A stretch of 64,000 nucleotides of DNA from an uncultured Thiodictyon sp. (GTDB lineage: Bacteria > Pseudomonadota > Gammaproteobacteria > Chromatiales > Chromatiaceae), in NCBI RefSeq assembly GCF_903946935.1, contig NZ_CAJAXH010000021.1, positions 1-64,000 of the forward strand. Reading direction: 5' to 3'. Below the pieces are notes generated by a model, which saw only the letters and a list, made by a program, of their open reading frames with translations, had not been told where the DNA came from and did no database searches. Shown here piece by piece: positions 49,782 through 60,697 of this stretch. Position numbers and translations under genes: made by a program. The number at the start of each line of letters is the position of its first letter. The stretch's first letter is position 1.

Positions 49782-50917
49782 GTCGGCCGATCCCACTGCG
49801 GGCCAGCGCCTTAAGCCCGGGCTTGGCCGCAGCCGCGGGCCGGCCAGCCCGCACCGCGCCGACGGCAACGCGCCCCCCGGTCGCGGATCGGGGGCGGGTG
49901 GCCGAATCCCACCCGTTCGGTTGGTTGCTGGCGCTCGCACTCCTGTTGCCGGTGGCCATGCTGTTGTCACTGTCCTACGGGCGTTTTCCGCTGACCCCAG
50001 GCGAGGTGGCGGCCACCCTGATGGGCCTCGCCGACCCGGACGCGGGGCCGGCGCGCGCTGGCCTCTTGCAGAGTCTAGTCTATGAGATCCGGTTGCCGCG
50101 GGTGTTGGCGGCGGCGTTGATCGGCGCGGCCCTGGCCGCCTCCGGGACGGCCTATCAGGCGGTCTTCGTCAACCCGCTGGTCTCGCCGGGGATCCTGGGG
50201 GTGCTGGCCGGGGCCAGTTGTGGGGCGGCCCTGGGGTTGCTGGCGGGGCAGGGCTGGTGGCTGGTGCAACTCCTGAGCATCGGCGGCGGGCTGGCGGCCA
50301 TGCTGGTGGGCATTGGGATCGGCCGACTGTTCGGGGTCCAGTCCCTGGTCATGCTGGTGTTGGGCGGCATCTTCTCCGGCGCACTGTTCTCGGCCCTGCT
50401 GTCACTGGTCAAGTACCTGGCCGACCCCTACGAGCAGTTGCCGGCCATCGTCTACTGGCTGATGGGTAGCCTGGGGCAGGTCGATGGGGCGACCCTGTGG
50501 CGGCTCGCCCCGCCGATGCTGGCCGGCATCCTGGGTCTGGCGGTGCTGGGGCGTGCCTTGGATGCACTCGCCATGGGGGACGACGCGGCGCGCTCGCTCG
50601 GGGTGCCGGTGCGGGCGGTGCGTGGCATGGTCATCGGCTGCGCGACCGTCGCCTCGGCCCTGACGGTCGCCATCGCCGGGACGATCGGCTGGGTGGGGCT
50701 CCTGGTGCCGCACATGGCGCGCCTCCTGGTCGGGCCGCTCAACCGCTATTTGGTGCCGGCCAGCGCCCTGCTGGGGGCGGTCTTTCTCTTGGCCGCCGAC
50801 GCCCTGGCGCGCGGTCTGGGGGATACCGAACTGCCCATCGGCATCGTCACCGAGTTGGTTGGCCTGCCCATCTTCCTCCTGGTGTTGCGCAACGTGCGCC
50901 GGGGCTGGGGGTCATGA
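49778..50917 (+). CDS. FecCD-type ABC transporter permease
   Basis: EIRLPRVLAAALIGAALAASGTAYQAVFVNPLVSPGILGVLAGASCGAALG; start uncertain (TTG 49778 or GTG 49898). Confidence 0.9.
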   Translation: MSRPIPLRASALSPGLAAAAGRPARTAPTATRPPVADRGRVAESHPFGWLLALALLLPVAMLLSLSYGRFPLTPGEVAATLMGLADPDAGPARAGLLQSLVYEIRLPRVLAAALIGAALAASGTAYQAVFVNPLVSPGILGVLAGASCGAALGLLAGQGWWLVQLLSIGGGLAAMLVGIGIGRLFGVQSLVMLVLGGIFSGALFSALLSLVKYLADPYEQLPAIVYWLMGSLGQVDGATLWRLAPPMLAGILGLAVLGRALDALAMGDDAARSLGVPVRAVRGMVIGCATVASALTVAIAGTIGWVGLLVPHMARLLVGPLNRYLVPASALLGAVFLLAADALARGLGDTELPIGIVTELVGLPIFLLVLRNVRRGWGS

Positions 50918-51750
50918 GCGGGGCACCGTTACTGGAGGCGCGGGGCCTGCGTTACGCCTACCCCGGCGCCGGCACCGAGGTCCTGAGCGGGATCAGTCTG
51001 GGCGTCCGCGCGGGGCAGGTCGTCGCCCTGCTCGGGGCCAACGGCAGTGGCAAGAGCACCCTGCTGCGGCTCCTGCTGGGGTTGCTGGCGCCGGGGGCGG
51101 GCAGCGTTTGGCTGGACGGTCGAGCGCTGACGGCCGTTAGCCGCCGGGCGGCGGCACGGCGCCTCGCCTATGTCCCGCAACTGCACAGCGTCCCCTTTCC
51201 GTATCTGGTGCGCGATCTGGTGGCCCTGGGGTGTATCCCACGCCGCGGACTCTTCCGGACCTTGGGGCCGACGGATCATGCGGCGGTGGGGGCCGCGCTG
51301 GAGCGACTCGGGATCGGCCACCTGGCGCAGCGGCCCTACACGGGGCTGTCGGGGGGTGAGCGCCAACTCTGTCTGATCGCCCGCGCACTGGTGCAGGAGG
51401 CCGCGGTCATCCTGATGGACGAGCCGGTGACCGGACTCGACTACGGCAACCAATGGCGTCTGCTGGCCCTGTTGCGGGAGCTGGCGGCCGAGGGGCGGGC
51501 GGTGGTGGCGACCACCCACTATCCGGACCATGCACTCAGTACCGCGGATCGGGTGGTGCTGCTCCATGAGGGCCGGTTACTGGCGGACGGCACGCCGGAG
51601 ACCGTGGTGACCCCGGCCAATCTGCATACCCTCTACCGGATCAAGGTGAGTACCCACCGGGTCCCCGGCGGCCCCCTGGCCCTGGTGCCGACCCTGCTCG
51701 GGCGCCCGGCGTTGGGGCCGACCCGGACCCAGGGGGTGTGCCATGGCTGA
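50914..51750 (+). CDS. ABC transporter ATP-binding protein
   Basis: Walker A LLGANGSGKSTLLRLLLG; signature YTGLSGGERQLCLIARALVQEAAVILMDEP. Confidence 0.93.
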   Translation: MSGAPLLEARGLRYAYPGAGTEVLSGISLGVRAGQVVALLGANGSGKSTLLRLLLGLLAPGAGSVWLDGRALTAVSRRAAARRLAYVPQLHSVPFPYLVRDLVALGCIPRRGLFRTLGPTDHAAVGAALERLGIGHLAQRPYTGLSGGERQLCLIARALVQEAAVILMDEPVTGLDYGNQWRLLALLRELAAEGRAVVATTHYPDHALSTADRVVLLHEGRLLADGTPETVVTPANLHTLYRIKVSTHRVPGGPLALVPTLLGRPALGPTRTQGVCHG

Positions 51751-52702
51751 TACCGCCTTAACCGCGGCGGGTCGGTCCTGGTTGCCGCAGCGGCCAGCTG
51801 ACCGTGAAAGTCGCGCCGGGAGCGCGCTCAAATTATCCCTCCCCTATTGGGGAATGGCGGGGTGGGGGAACGGCCAAGGCGCCCGCCACTTTCATTTTTC
51901 GGGGTGGTGCGGGCGCCATGGCCGTTACGGCACCAGTACGCTGTGGCTCGCCGCCGTTGCGCTCGCCCATGGCGCGGTCGGTCTGGCGCTGGTGCAGCGC
52001 CTGGGGACCCCGCCCGAACCGCTGCCGGTGACGGTGTTTGCGGTCGCCTGGCTGGCGCCCACGCCCGCCGCCGGGTTGGCCGAACCCGCGCCCGCGGCGC
52101 CGCCCGCGCCCCTGGCGGTTCAGGCGCCGGCCAGCGAGCCGCCGCCAGCCGCCGTGCCCGTGCCGCTCATCTCCAGTCCGGCGCCGGTCGCAGCGGCTCG
52201 ACCAGCGCCGGTGCGTCAGGTCAAGGCGCGCGTCCCGGCCAAGCGCAAGGTCGCCGAGCCCAAGTCTCGCCCACGTCAGTCCAAGGTGCTGCGCCAGGCC
52301 AGACCCGTTGAGTCGAAGCCCCGGCCGGCCGGCCCGGCAGTCCCCGCCGCCGCGCGCGCCGAACCTGCGACCGGCGCCGCCCGCGCTCAGGCACCGGCCG
52401 CCCGCTCGGCTGGCCCGGCGACCCAGCCCAGTTTCCACGCCGGTTACCTGCGCAACCCAGCCCCCGCTTACCCGGAGGCGGCCCGCCGCCGCGGCGAACA
52501 GGGGCGCGTGCTCCTGCGGGTGCAGGTGAGCCCCGCCGGTCTGCCCCAGTCGATCGGAATCCAGTCGGCGAGCGGCTCGTCGGCGCTCGATCGGGCCGCC
52601 CTGGCGGCGGTCCAGCGCTGGCGCTTCGTCCCGGCCCGTCAGGGCGGGCGGGCGGTGACCGGTACGGTCCTGGTGCCCCTGTCTTTTTCGCTGCGGAGAT
52701 AA
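51743..52702 (+). CDS. tonB: Energy transducer TonB
   Basis: ATG overlaps previous stop; Pro/Ala/Lys-rich linker; C-terminal RNPAPAYPEAARRRGEQGRVLLRVQVSPAGLPQSIGIQSASGSSALDRAALAAVQRWRFVPAR. Confidence 0.9.
   Translation: MADTALTAAGRSWLPQRPADRESRAGSALKLSLPYWGMAGWGNGQGARHFHFSGWCGRHGRYGTSTLWLAAVALAHGAVGLALVQRLGTPPEPLPVTVFAVAWLAPTPAAGLAEPAPAAPPAPLAVQAPASEPPPAAVPVPLISSPAPVAAARPAPVRQVKARVPAKRKVAEPKSRPRQSKVLRQARPVESKPRPAGPAVPAAARAEPATGAARAQAPAARSAGPATQPSFHAGYLRNPAPAYPEAARRRGEQGRVLLRVQVSPAGLPQSIGIQSASGSSALDRAALAAVQRWRFVPARQGGRAVTGTVLVPLSFSLRR
51801..51929 (+). repeat. Family B element lying inside the 5' coding region of tonB
   Basis: Same consensus as 17079-17203 (reverse complement). Confidence 0.85.
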
Positions 52703-52705
52703 TCC

Positions 52706-53434
52706 TTGAACGACCTCATCCCAAACGGCCCCGAGCTCCCCTTGGGTCTCACCCACTTCATCACCCAGGCCGACGCCCTGGCCCTCGGGGTGCTGGGCCT
52801 GCTGCTGGTCATGTCGGTGGCCTCCTGGACCCAGATCCTGGCCAAGTCCTGGGCCGCTTGGCGCCGCCGCCGGCGCTCCCGCGCCTTCCTGATCGGCTTC
52901 CGGGAACGCGCGAGCGTTACCGCGGCGGACCTTGCCCCCTTGGCCCAGCGCCCGAGCGAGCCCTTTGCCCGCCTCGCTCTGGCCGGGTTGAGCGCCCAGG
53001 CCGGGTTGCACCCGCTGTCCGACCCGGCCGCCCCGGGGCGCGACACGCCCATCGTCCGCGCCCTGGTCCAGACCATCGCCCACGAGACCATCCGCCTGGA
53101 GTCCGGGCTGACACTCCTGGCCTCGATCGCCTCGACCGCCCCCTTCGTGGGTCTGTTCGGCACCGTCTGGGGGATCTATCACGCCCTGCTCGGGATCGGG
53201 CGCGCGGGTCAGGGGAGCCTGGATCAGGTGGCTGGGCCGGTTGGTGAGGCACTGATCATGACCGGGCTGGGGCTCGCGGTCGCCATCCCCGCGGTGCTTG
53301 CCTATAACGCCTTCAACCGCGGCAATCGGGTGCTGATCGACCGGCTGGAGGGCTTTGCCCATGACCTGTTGAGTTTCCTCGCCGGCCATGTCCGCGACGC
53401 GGGTGCCGGCGTGGCCGTCGCGGAGGCCGGCTGA
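52706..53434 (+). CDS. exbB: MotA/TolQ/ExbB proton channel family protein
   Basis: TTG start; LLASIASTAPFVGLFGTVWGIYHALLGI..VAGPVGEALIMTGLGLAVAIPAVLAYNAFNR. Confidence 0.93.
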   Translation: MNDLIPNGPELPLGLTHFITQADALALGVLGLLLVMSVASWTQILAKSWAAWRRRRRSRAFLIGFRERASVTAADLAPLAQRPSEPFARLALAGLSAQAGLHPLSDPAAPGRDTPIVRALVQTIAHETIRLESGLTLLASIASTAPFVGLFGTVWGIYHALLGIGRAGQGSLDQVAGPVGEALIMTGLGLAVAIPAVLAYNAFNRGNRVLIDRLEGFAHDLLSFLAGHVRDAGAGVAVAEAG

Positions 53435-53856
53435 TGGCCTTCGGTGACCTTGGACACGGCTCGCAGACCCGTCCGCTGGCCCAGATCAACATGATCCCGC
53501 TGATCGACGTGATGTTGGTGCTCCTGATCGTCTTCATGATCACGGCGCCGCTGCTGACGCATCGTCTGGGTCTGGAACTGCCCCAGGCGAGCAGCCTGCC
53601 GCAGCCGGCGAACCCGGACGCCATCCGCCTGGAGATCCAGGCCGACGGCACCCTGACCTGGAACGCTGAACCGCTGACCGACGAGGCGCTGGCGCAACGC
53701 ATGGCCGCGGCCGCCGCCGGGCCGACGATCCCTGAACTGCATGTCCTCGCCGACCGTCGCGTGCCCTACGGGCGCGTCGCCCAGGTGCTGGCGGGGGCTG
53801 GGCGTGCTGGATTGAACCGCATCGGGTTCGTCTCCGAGCCCGCACCGCAACCCTAA
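53434..53856 (+). CDS. exbD: ExbD/TolR biopolymer transport protein
   Basis: PLAQINMIPLIDVMLVLLIVFMITAPLLTHRLGLELPQA. Confidence 0.93.
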   Translation: MAFGDLGHGSQTRPLAQINMIPLIDVMLVLLIVFMITAPLLTHRLGLELPQASSLPQPANPDAIRLEIQADGTLTWNAEPLTDEALAQRMAAAAAGPTIPELHVLADRRVPYGRVAQVLAGAGRAGLNRIGFVSEPAPQP

Positions 53857-53874
53857 CCCTAACCCTAACCCTAA
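53851..53874. repeat. (CCCTAA)4 telomere-like tandem hexanucleotide
   Basis: CCCTAACCCTAACCCTAACCCTAA then CCCTTA; first unit contains the exbD stop codon. Confidence 0.97.
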
Positions 53875-53904
53875 CCCTTAAACCAACGAAGAACTCCGCG
53901 CAGC

Positions 53905-56244
53905 ATGAATGCCCATCGACTTCAATCAGACACTGGTATCGCACCGGGTCAAAGGAACCGGAACCCATCGGGCCAGTGGCCCCAGCCGCGGTGGCGCTGG
54001 CCACTGATCGGTTTGGCGGTGCCCGCCTTGCTGGCGCTCGCCCCCGGGGCGAGCGGCGAGGAGGCCCCCCAACTGGGGACCGTGGAGGTCTCCGCCGATG
54101 CCCCGACCGGGGCCAACGTCTCGCTGCCGAGCGACACGGCGACCGTCTACGAGGTGGGGCCCGCGGGGGTCCAGCTCTGGGGCGGGGCCGGTGCGACTAA
54201 CCCCTATCGCACGGCCAGTGGGATGCCCGGGGTCAACGCGCAGACCCCGGACGCCTATGGTCTCACCAACATTCCGGGCGGGGTGAAGGGGATGCGGGTG
54301 CGCGGCGAACTCAGCACCCATGGCGGCACCGGTACCATTGAGGGTCTGTCGCTCACCGGCATCGGCCCCGGGCCAGGGTATCAGTGGCTGTTCGACGCCG
54401 AGAACTTTGCCGCGGTCTCGCTGGCCCAGGGCCCCATCGCCCCGGACCGGCTCGCCTTCTACACCACCAGCGGGGCGCTCGATACGCGCCTGCTCTGGCC
54501 CCAGGAGCAACTGGGGTTCCAGATCAATCAAACGGTCGGCTCCTTCGCCCTGAACCGCACCTTTGCCCGGGTCGACTCCGGGCGGTTGCCCGACGGCACC
54601 GCCTTCTTCGTATCCGGTTCAGTGACCGATGCCGACAAATGGCGCGGACCGGGCGCGACCCCCGCGGGCAGGCAGCACCTGGAGGCGGCCCTGTCGCGAC
54701 CGCTCGGCGAGCGCGGGAACGTCAAGATCTATGCCGCCTATACCGACATGCAGATGGACAACTACCGCGCCCTGACCTATGCCCAGACGCGGGACTTGGG
54801 CACCTATCGCTTCTACGACTTCGCCGACACGGCCACCACGAATCCCCTCCAGGCGGCGACCTATTACCAGTACAACCGCCAAAGTTTTAAGGACTGGGCC
54901 ATCTTCTCCGAGCTGTCCTGGAAATTCGGAGAGGCCACTGAGGTGGTCTTCAAGCCCTTCTATGTGAATGAGGAGGGTTACTACCTGGACGGGACGTCCA
55001 CGGGCAAGGTGCGCCAGTGGCTGATGGACCACGACTGGTACGGCGCCACGCTGGAGCTGACCACCCGGTTGGTCGGAACCGACCTCAAGGTCGGCTACTG
55101 GTGGGAATCCATGGACCCCCCAGGCCCGCCCACCGCCTGGAAGATGTACACCCCCAACGCCTCAGGCTCCCTCGCGGGGCCGGTCGCCTGGACCATCCTG
55201 GCCGACGTGGCGCAGCGGCGCCGATATGAAAGCTTCTATGCCATTGCCGACCGTCAGATCGGTGCGCTCCAGGTCCAGGGCGGGCTGCGCACGGTGAGCG
55301 ATACCCAGCCGGGGCTCCATTTCTATGACACCACCGGCCTCGGCGATGTGTCCTATGACCAGGCACTGGCCCAGTCCAAAGGGGTGATCGCCGGCCGCAG
55401 CGTCGCCCCGATCACCATGAACGAGGTGCTGCCCTTCCTGTCAATGGCCTATGAGCTCAGTCCGCGCGTGCTGCTGCGCACCGCGCTGGGGCGCAACTAC
55501 GGCGCCCCGAGCTTCGACCTGTGGCCGGTCTACCAGTCGTACTATGCAGTCTTCAAGGCCCGCGGCATCACCGCCAATCAACTCTGGCAGGCGATGCGCC
55601 CCGAGACCGCCGACGCAGTGGATGTCGGGATGCGCCTGACCTTTGAGCGCGGCTGGTTGGAACCGACCCTATATTACGCCCGCTACTACAACAAGAGCGT
55701 CGCCTATGACCCGGATGGAGCTGGTCCACTGGTGCCCTTCTCCCAGAACGTCGGGCAGAGCCGCGGCTGGGGTGTACAGTTGACCGGCTACTGGCGGCCG
55801 CTGGCGGGGCTGGACCTCTTCGGCTCGCTCTCCTACGACAACAACCAGTTCGTCGAGGACCTGCCGCTCTTCACCGGTGGCACCTTGGCGGTTTCAGGGT
55901 TACAACTGCCGGACGTGCCCCTGTGGTCGGCCAAGGTCGGCGCCACCTGGAGCCGCGGCGCCTTTGCCGTTTCGCCGGTCGTGCGCTATACGGATTCGCG
56001 TTACGGTGACACCCAGCATACCCAGCAGGTCCCCGGCTATACCACGGTCGACCTCACCTTGCGTTACCAACACCGCATCCCGCGCGGCATGCTCACCGCC
56101 AGCGTGACCTGCACCAACCTGTTTGACGCTCAGTACATCGGGTTCATCAACGCGAGCTATTACCAGACCTTCGACACCAGCAGCGCCTATTACTACCCCG
56201 GGGCGCCGCGCGCCGTGGTGGCGCAGGTGTCACTGGCCTTTTGA
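53905..56244 (+). CDS. TonB-dependent outer-membrane receptor
   Basis: 779 aa; plug-domain-like N-terminus, beta-rich barrel, C-terminal aromatic AVVAQVSLAF. Confidence 0.9.
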   Translation: MNAHRLQSDTGIAPGQRNRNPSGQWPQPRWRWPLIGLAVPALLALAPGASGEEAPQLGTVEVSADAPTGANVSLPSDTATVYEVGPAGVQLWGGAGATNPYRTASGMPGVNAQTPDAYGLTNIPGGVKGMRVRGELSTHGGTGTIEGLSLTGIGPGPGYQWLFDAENFAAVSLAQGPIAPDRLAFYTTSGALDTRLLWPQEQLGFQINQTVGSFALNRTFARVDSGRLPDGTAFFVSGSVTDADKWRGPGATPAGRQHLEAALSRPLGERGNVKIYAAYTDMQMDNYRALTYAQTRDLGTYRFYDFADTATTNPLQAATYYQYNRQSFKDWAIFSELSWKFGEATEVVFKPFYVNEEGYYLDGTSTGKVRQWLMDHDWYGATLELTTRLVGTDLKVGYWWESMDPPGPPTAWKMYTPNASGSLAGPVAWTILADVAQRRRYESFYAIADRQIGALQVQGGLRTVSDTQPGLHFYDTTGLGDVSYDQALAQSKGVIAGRSVAPITMNEVLPFLSMAYELSPRVLLRTALGRNYGAPSFDLWPVYQSYYAVFKARGITANQLWQAMRPETADAVDVGMRLTFERGWLEPTLYYARYYNKSVAYDPDGAGPLVPFSQNVGQSRGWGVQLTGYWRPLAGLDLFGSLSYDNNQFVEDLPLFTGGTLAVSGLQLPDVPLWSAKVGATWSRGAFAVSPVVRYTDSRYGDTQHTQQVPGYTTVDLTLRYQHRIPRGMLTASVTCTNLFDAQYIGFINASYYQTFDTSSAYYYPGAPRAVVAQVSLAF

Positions 56245-56372
56245 TCCAGCCATCCGCGCGGCGCCCGCGATCGGTTGGGCGCCGCCGCCACCGCTGATCG
56301 AGCAATTTCTGCGGCGGCGTTCCGCGAGTCGGTATTGCTCGTCATTCCGGCCGGGACGCCGGAATCCAGGCC

Positions 56373-56636
56373 ATGGACGGCACCCTCTCGGCCGCCGCGG
56401 ACTCACAGAATATTGCGGGCCGGCCGGAACGACTCAAGGTCTGGCGCGACGGCGCCCCGGACCCGCTGACCGAGGGTCTGGCGCAGTTGGACGGTTATCT
56501 GGCGGGCCTGGGGTTGGACTGGGGATGGCTGGTGATCTTCGACCGCCGGGCGGGGCAGCCGCCCATGGCCGAGCGCACCGCGAGCCAGCAGGCGCAGAGT
56601 CCCCAGGGGCGTTGCATTGAGGTGGTGTGCGCTTGA
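56373..56636 (+). pseudogene. C-terminal remnant resembling AAA-ATPase-like/PD-(D/E)XK-associated proteins
   Basis: EGLAQLDGYLAGLGLDWGWLVIFDRRAG is reminiscent of the C-terminus of such proteins; no N-terminal part present. Confidence 0.4.
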
Positions 56637-56696
56637 CCCCGCGTGGCGCCGCCGAGCCTGGACCGGGCGCCCCCCTTCCGTTACCCTCAGCGCACG

Positions 56697-58037
56697 ATGA
56701 CCAGAAAGCTTTATATCCAAACCTACGGCTGCCAGATGAACGAGTACGACTCCGCCCGTCTGGCGGATGTGCTGCGCGAGTCCCATGGCCTGGTGCTCAC
56801 CGAGCACGCGGAAGACGCCGACGTGCTGCTGCTCAACACCTGCTCGATCCGCGAGAAGGCGCAGGAGAAGGTGTTCTCCCAGCTCGGACGCTGGCGGCCC
56901 TGGAAGCTGGCGCGCCCCGATCTCGTGATCGGCGTGGGCGGTTGTGTGGCGAGCCAGGAGGGGGAGGCGATCCGCACCCGCGCACCCTATGTCGATCTGG
57001 TGTTCGGCCCCCAGACCCTGCACCGCCTGCCGCAGATGCTCGACGCGCTGGCGGCGGGTCGGCAGCCCCTGGTGGACGTGTCCTTTCCGGTGGACGAGAA
57101 ATTCGACTGCCTGCCCGCGCCGCAGGCGGACGGCCCGACGGCCTTTGTCTCGGTGATGGAGGGCTGCTCGCGGTTCTGCACCTATTGTGTGGTGCCCTAC
57201 ACCCGGGGTGCGGAGGTCAGCCGGCCCTGCGCCGATGTGGCTTCCGAGGTCGCGGCCCTGGCCGTTCAGGGGGTGCGGGAGGTCACCCTGCTGGGCCAGA
57301 ACGTCAACGCCTATCGTGGACGGTTGGACGCTGGGGGCGTGGCGAACCTGGCGGCACTGATCCGCCAGGTGGCGGTCATCGACGGCATCGACCGCATCCG
57401 CTTCACCACCAGCCACCCCTTGGCCTTTTCCAAGTCGCTGGTCGATGCCTATCGGGAGGTACCGCAGTTGGCGAGCCTGTTGCACCTGCCGGTGCAGTCG
57501 GGTTCCGACCGCATCCTGGCCGCCATGCGGCGCGGCTACACGGCGCTGGAATTTCGCTCCAAGATTCGGGCGATCCGGGAGGCGCGCCCCGACATCCTGA
57601 TCTCGTCCGATTTCATCGTCGGCTTCCCCGGGGAGACCGAGGCCGACTTTGCCGCGACCCTGGCACTGATCGACGACTGCGCCTTTGATCTGAGCTACAG
57701 TTTCATCTACAGCCGCCGCCCCGGCACCCCGGCGGCGGACTATCCGGACGACTGCCCGCTGGAGGTCAAGAAGGAGCGACTGGCCCGCCTGCAACAGCGC
57801 ATCGAGTCCAACACCCGCGCCTACAGCGCGGCGATGGTGGGTACGGTGCAGTCTGTACTGGTGGAGGGGCCGTCCCGCAAGGACCCCGCCGAACTCTCCG
57901 GGCGGACCGAAAACAATCGGGTGGTCAACTTTGCCGGCGCCGCCGACTTGATCGGGCGCTTTGTCGACCTGACCATTACCGAGGCACTGCCGAACTCACT
58001 GCGCGGGCGCTTGGCCCCTGGGGCCAGCGTCCGTTGA
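56697..58037 (+). CDS. miaB: tRNA-2-methylthio-N6-dimethylallyladenosine synthase
   Basis: [22 protein letters not shown]; radical [22 protein letters not shown]-like C-terminus. Confidence 0.97.
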   Translation: MTRKLYIQTYGCQMNEYDSARLADVLRESHGLVLTEHAEDADVLLLNTCSIREKAQEKVFSQLGRWRPWKLARPDLVIGVGGCVASQEGEAIRTRAPYVDLVFGPQTLHRLPQMLDALAAGRQPLVDVSFPVDEKFDCLPAPQADGPTAFVSVMEGCSRFCTYCVVPYTRGAEVSRPCADVASEVAALAVQGVREVTLLGQNVNAYRGRLDAGGVANLAALIRQVAVIDGIDRIRFTTSHPLAFSKSLVDAYREVPQLASLLHLPVQSGSDRILAAMRRGYTALEFRSKIRAIREARPDILISSDFIVGFPGETEADFAATLALIDDCAFDLSYSFIYSRRPGTPAADYPDDCPLEVKKERLARLQQRIESNTRAYSAAMVGTVQSVLVEGPSRKDPAELSGRTENNRVVNFAGAADLIGRFVDLTITEALPNSLRGRLAPGASVR

Positions 58038-58069
58038 TTCCTCAATCAGCCATCTGAAATCTGAAATTC

Positions 58070-59098
58070 TTGTCTGCCCAACCTCAATCTCTCGACTTGG
58101 AACTGGCCCCGGCGGACAACCCGCGGCTGGCCAATCTCTGCGGACCCTTTGAACAACACCTGCGGCTGATCGAGCGGCGGCTCGGCATCGAGATCAGCAA
58201 CCGCGGCATGTCCTTCCGGCTCATCGGCGAGGGGGCGGCGGTGCGCCTGGGGGACCAGCTCCTGCGCGATCTCTATGCCGACACCGGCGATGAGGTGCTG
58301 AGTCCGGAGGCGATCCACCTGTCACTGCGCGCGCTCGGCGCGGACGACCTGATGGGGGCCGTGGAGAGCCGGTTGCCGGAGCTGATCATCAAGACCAAGC
58401 GCGGTCTGATCAAGGCGCGCGGGCCCAATCAGCAGGAATATCTGCACGCCATCGCCCACCACGACATCGCCTTCGGGGTCGGCCCGGCCGGCACCGGCAA
58501 GACCTATCTGGCGGTGGCCAGCGCGGTGGAGGCACTGGAGTCGGATCGGGTGCGGCGTCTGTTGCTGGTGCGCCCCGCGGTGGAGGCGGGCGAGCGGCTC
58601 GGCTTCCTGCCCGGGGACCTGGCGCAGAAGATCGACCCCTATCTGCGTCCGCTCTATGATGCCCTCTTTGAGATGCTCGGCTTCGAGAAGGTCAACAAGC
58701 TCCTGGAGCGCAACGTGATCGAGGTGGCACCGCTCGCCTATATGCGCGGGCGGACCTTGAACGATGCCTTCATCATCCTGGACGAGGCGCAGAACACCAC
58801 GCCCGAGCAGATGAAGATGTTCCTCACCCGCATCGGCTTCGGCTCCACCGCGGTGATTACCGGCGACGTCACCCAGGTCGACCTGCCGCGCGGTCAACTC
58901 TCCGGGCTGCGGCAGGCGGTGGAGGTCTTGAAGGACGTGGACGGCATCAGCTTCACCTTCTTCAATGCCCGTGATGTGGTGCGCCATGCCCTGGTCCAGC
59001 GTATCGTCCACGCCTATGAGGCCTTCGATCGGCCGGAGCCATTGGGACGACCCAATGGATCAAAAAACAAAGACTTGGCCGCAAATGAACGCAAATAA
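58070..59098 (+). CDS. ybeZ: PhoH-family ATPase (YbeZ)
   Basis: [77 protein letters not shown]. Confidence 0.95.
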   Translation: MSAQPQSLDLELAPADNPRLANLCGPFEQHLRLIERRLGIEISNRGMSFRLIGEGAAVRLGDQLLRDLYADTGDEVLSPEAIHLSLRALGADDLMGAVESRLPELIIKTKRGLIKARGPNQQEYLHAIAHHDIAFGVGPAGTGKTYLAVASAVEALESDRVRRLLLVRPAVEAGERLGFLPGDLAQKIDPYLRPLYDALFEMLGFEKVNKLLERNVIEVAPLAYMRGRTLNDAFIILDEAQNTTPEQMKMFLTRIGFGSTAVITGDVTQVDLPRGQLSGLRQAVEVLKDVDGISFTFFNARDVVRHALVQRIVHAYEAFDRPEPLGRPNGSKNKDLAANERK

Positions 59099-59157
59099 AC
59101 GCAAATTCATTTTTTTGCGTTCATCCGCGGCACCGTTTTCTTCTTAGGGCTATCGCT

Positions 59158-59637
59158 ATGGAACTCGATCTCGATCTTCAAGTCGCCACCGCGGCGCCCG
59201 ACCTGCCGACGCAGCCGGACTTTGAGCGCTGGGCCGTCGCCGCCCTGGAGGGTCGGCGGGAGCGGGCGACGCTCACCATCCGCATCGTGGACGTGACTGA
59301 GGGCCAGGCACTCAACCTCTACTACCGGGGGCAGGAGCATCCGACCAATGTACTCTCATTCCCCTTCGAGGCGCCGCCCGGACTGCCCGGGGAGGAGGCC
59401 GACGACCTGCTTGGCGACCTGGTGATCTGTGCCGCAGTGGTGAGCCGCGAGGCGCAGGAGCAGGGCAAGCCGGCGCCCGCCCACTGGGCCCACCTGGTGG
59501 TCCACGGCGTGTTGCATCTGCTCGGTGAGGATCACCTCAACGATCCTGAGGCAGAGCAGATGGAGGGACTGGAAACGGACATCCTGGGCCGGTTAGGATT
59601 CCCGCCACCCTACGCGGAGACCCCTGTTACCCCATGA
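59158..59637 (+). CDS. ybeY: Endoribonuclease YbeY
   Basis: [47 protein letters not shown]. Confidence 0.95.
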   Translation: MELDLDLQVATAAPDLPTQPDFERWAVAALEGRRERATLTIRIVDVTEGQALNLYYRGQEHPTNVLSFPFEAPPGLPGEEADDLLGDLVICAAVVSREAQEQGKPAPAHWAHLVVHGVLHLLGEDHLNDPEAEQMEGLETDILGRLGFPPPYAETPVTP

Positions 59638-60500
59638 CCAGCGATCGATCTACCGACGATTCACGGCCGCGCAACTGGTTCGACCGTTTGACCCAGTTGT
59701 TCGGGAGTGAACCGCAAAACCGTGAGCAGCTCATCGAGCTGCTCAAGGATGCCAAGCAACGCGCCCTGCTGGATACCGACGCACTCAGCATGATCGAGGG
59801 TGTGCTCCAGGTTTCCGAGCTGCGGGTGCGCGACATCATGATCCCGCGGGCCGAGATGGTCTATGTGCGGCGCGAGGACCCCTTGGAACGGGTGCTGGAG
59901 ATCGCGGTGAAGTCCGCCCACTCCCGCTTCCCGGTCATCGGCGAAGACAAGGGCGAGGTGGTGGGCGTCATGCTCGCCAAGGACCTGTTGACCTTCTGCG
60001 TGGAGAGCGGGCGGCGTCCATTCAATATCCGCGACCTGCTGCGTCCCACCGTCTTTGTCCCGGAGAGCAAGCGACTCAATGTGCTGCTGAAGGAATTTCG
60101 CGCCAGCCGCAATCACATGGCGGTGGTGGTCGACGAATACGGCAACGCCGCCGGCCTGGTCACCATCGAGGACGTGTTGGAGCAAATCGTCGGCGAGATC
60201 GAGGACGAGCACGACTATGACGAGGGTGCCGAGATCTTCCGCCGCGGCAAGAACGAATACAGCGCCAAGGCGCGCACCCCGATCGAGGACTTCAACGCCT
60301 ATTTCGCCACCGACCTCTCCGACGCCGAGTTCGACACCATCGGCGGTCTGGTGATCAAGGCCCTAGGCCACCTGCCCAAGCGCGGCGAATCGGTCGACAT
60401 CCACCCCTTCCGCTTTACAGTCATGCGGGCCGACAGCCGGCGCGTCCATCTGTTGAGCATCGAGCGGCTGGATGTCGAGCCGGAGGGGGAGTTGCCCTAA
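59634..60500 (+). CDS. corC: HlyC/CorC family CBS-domain protein (YbeX)
   Basis: [88 protein letters not shown]. Confidence 0.95.
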   Translation: MTSDRSTDDSRPRNWFDRLTQLFGSEPQNREQLIELLKDAKQRALLDTDALSMIEGVLQVSELRVRDIMIPRAEMVYVRREDPLERVLEIAVKSAHSRFPVIGEDKGEVVGVMLAKDLLTFCVESGRRPFNIRDLLRPTVFVPESKRLNVLLKEFRASRNHMAVVVDEYGNAAGLVTIEDVLEQIVGEIEDEHDYDEGAEIFRRGKNEYSAKARTPIEDFNAYFATDLSDAEFDTIGGLVIKALGHLPKRGESVDIHPFRFTVMRADSRRVHLLSIERLDVEPEGELP

Positions 60501-60697
60501 CCCCTCTTCTCGTGACACCGCTGCGGCGGTGTCACGCGTGTGTCAGGCGCTGTGCGCCGCGAGCGCCGACGGCCGGCGCGACGAATAAGCCCGCGAGGCG
60601 TTGCGCGCGATAAACTGGCCTGACGGTCGACCGACCTGGCACGACGAGAAATCAGTCACAATGCGGGCCATCTGCGCCGCTGAACGGGACCTTTTCG

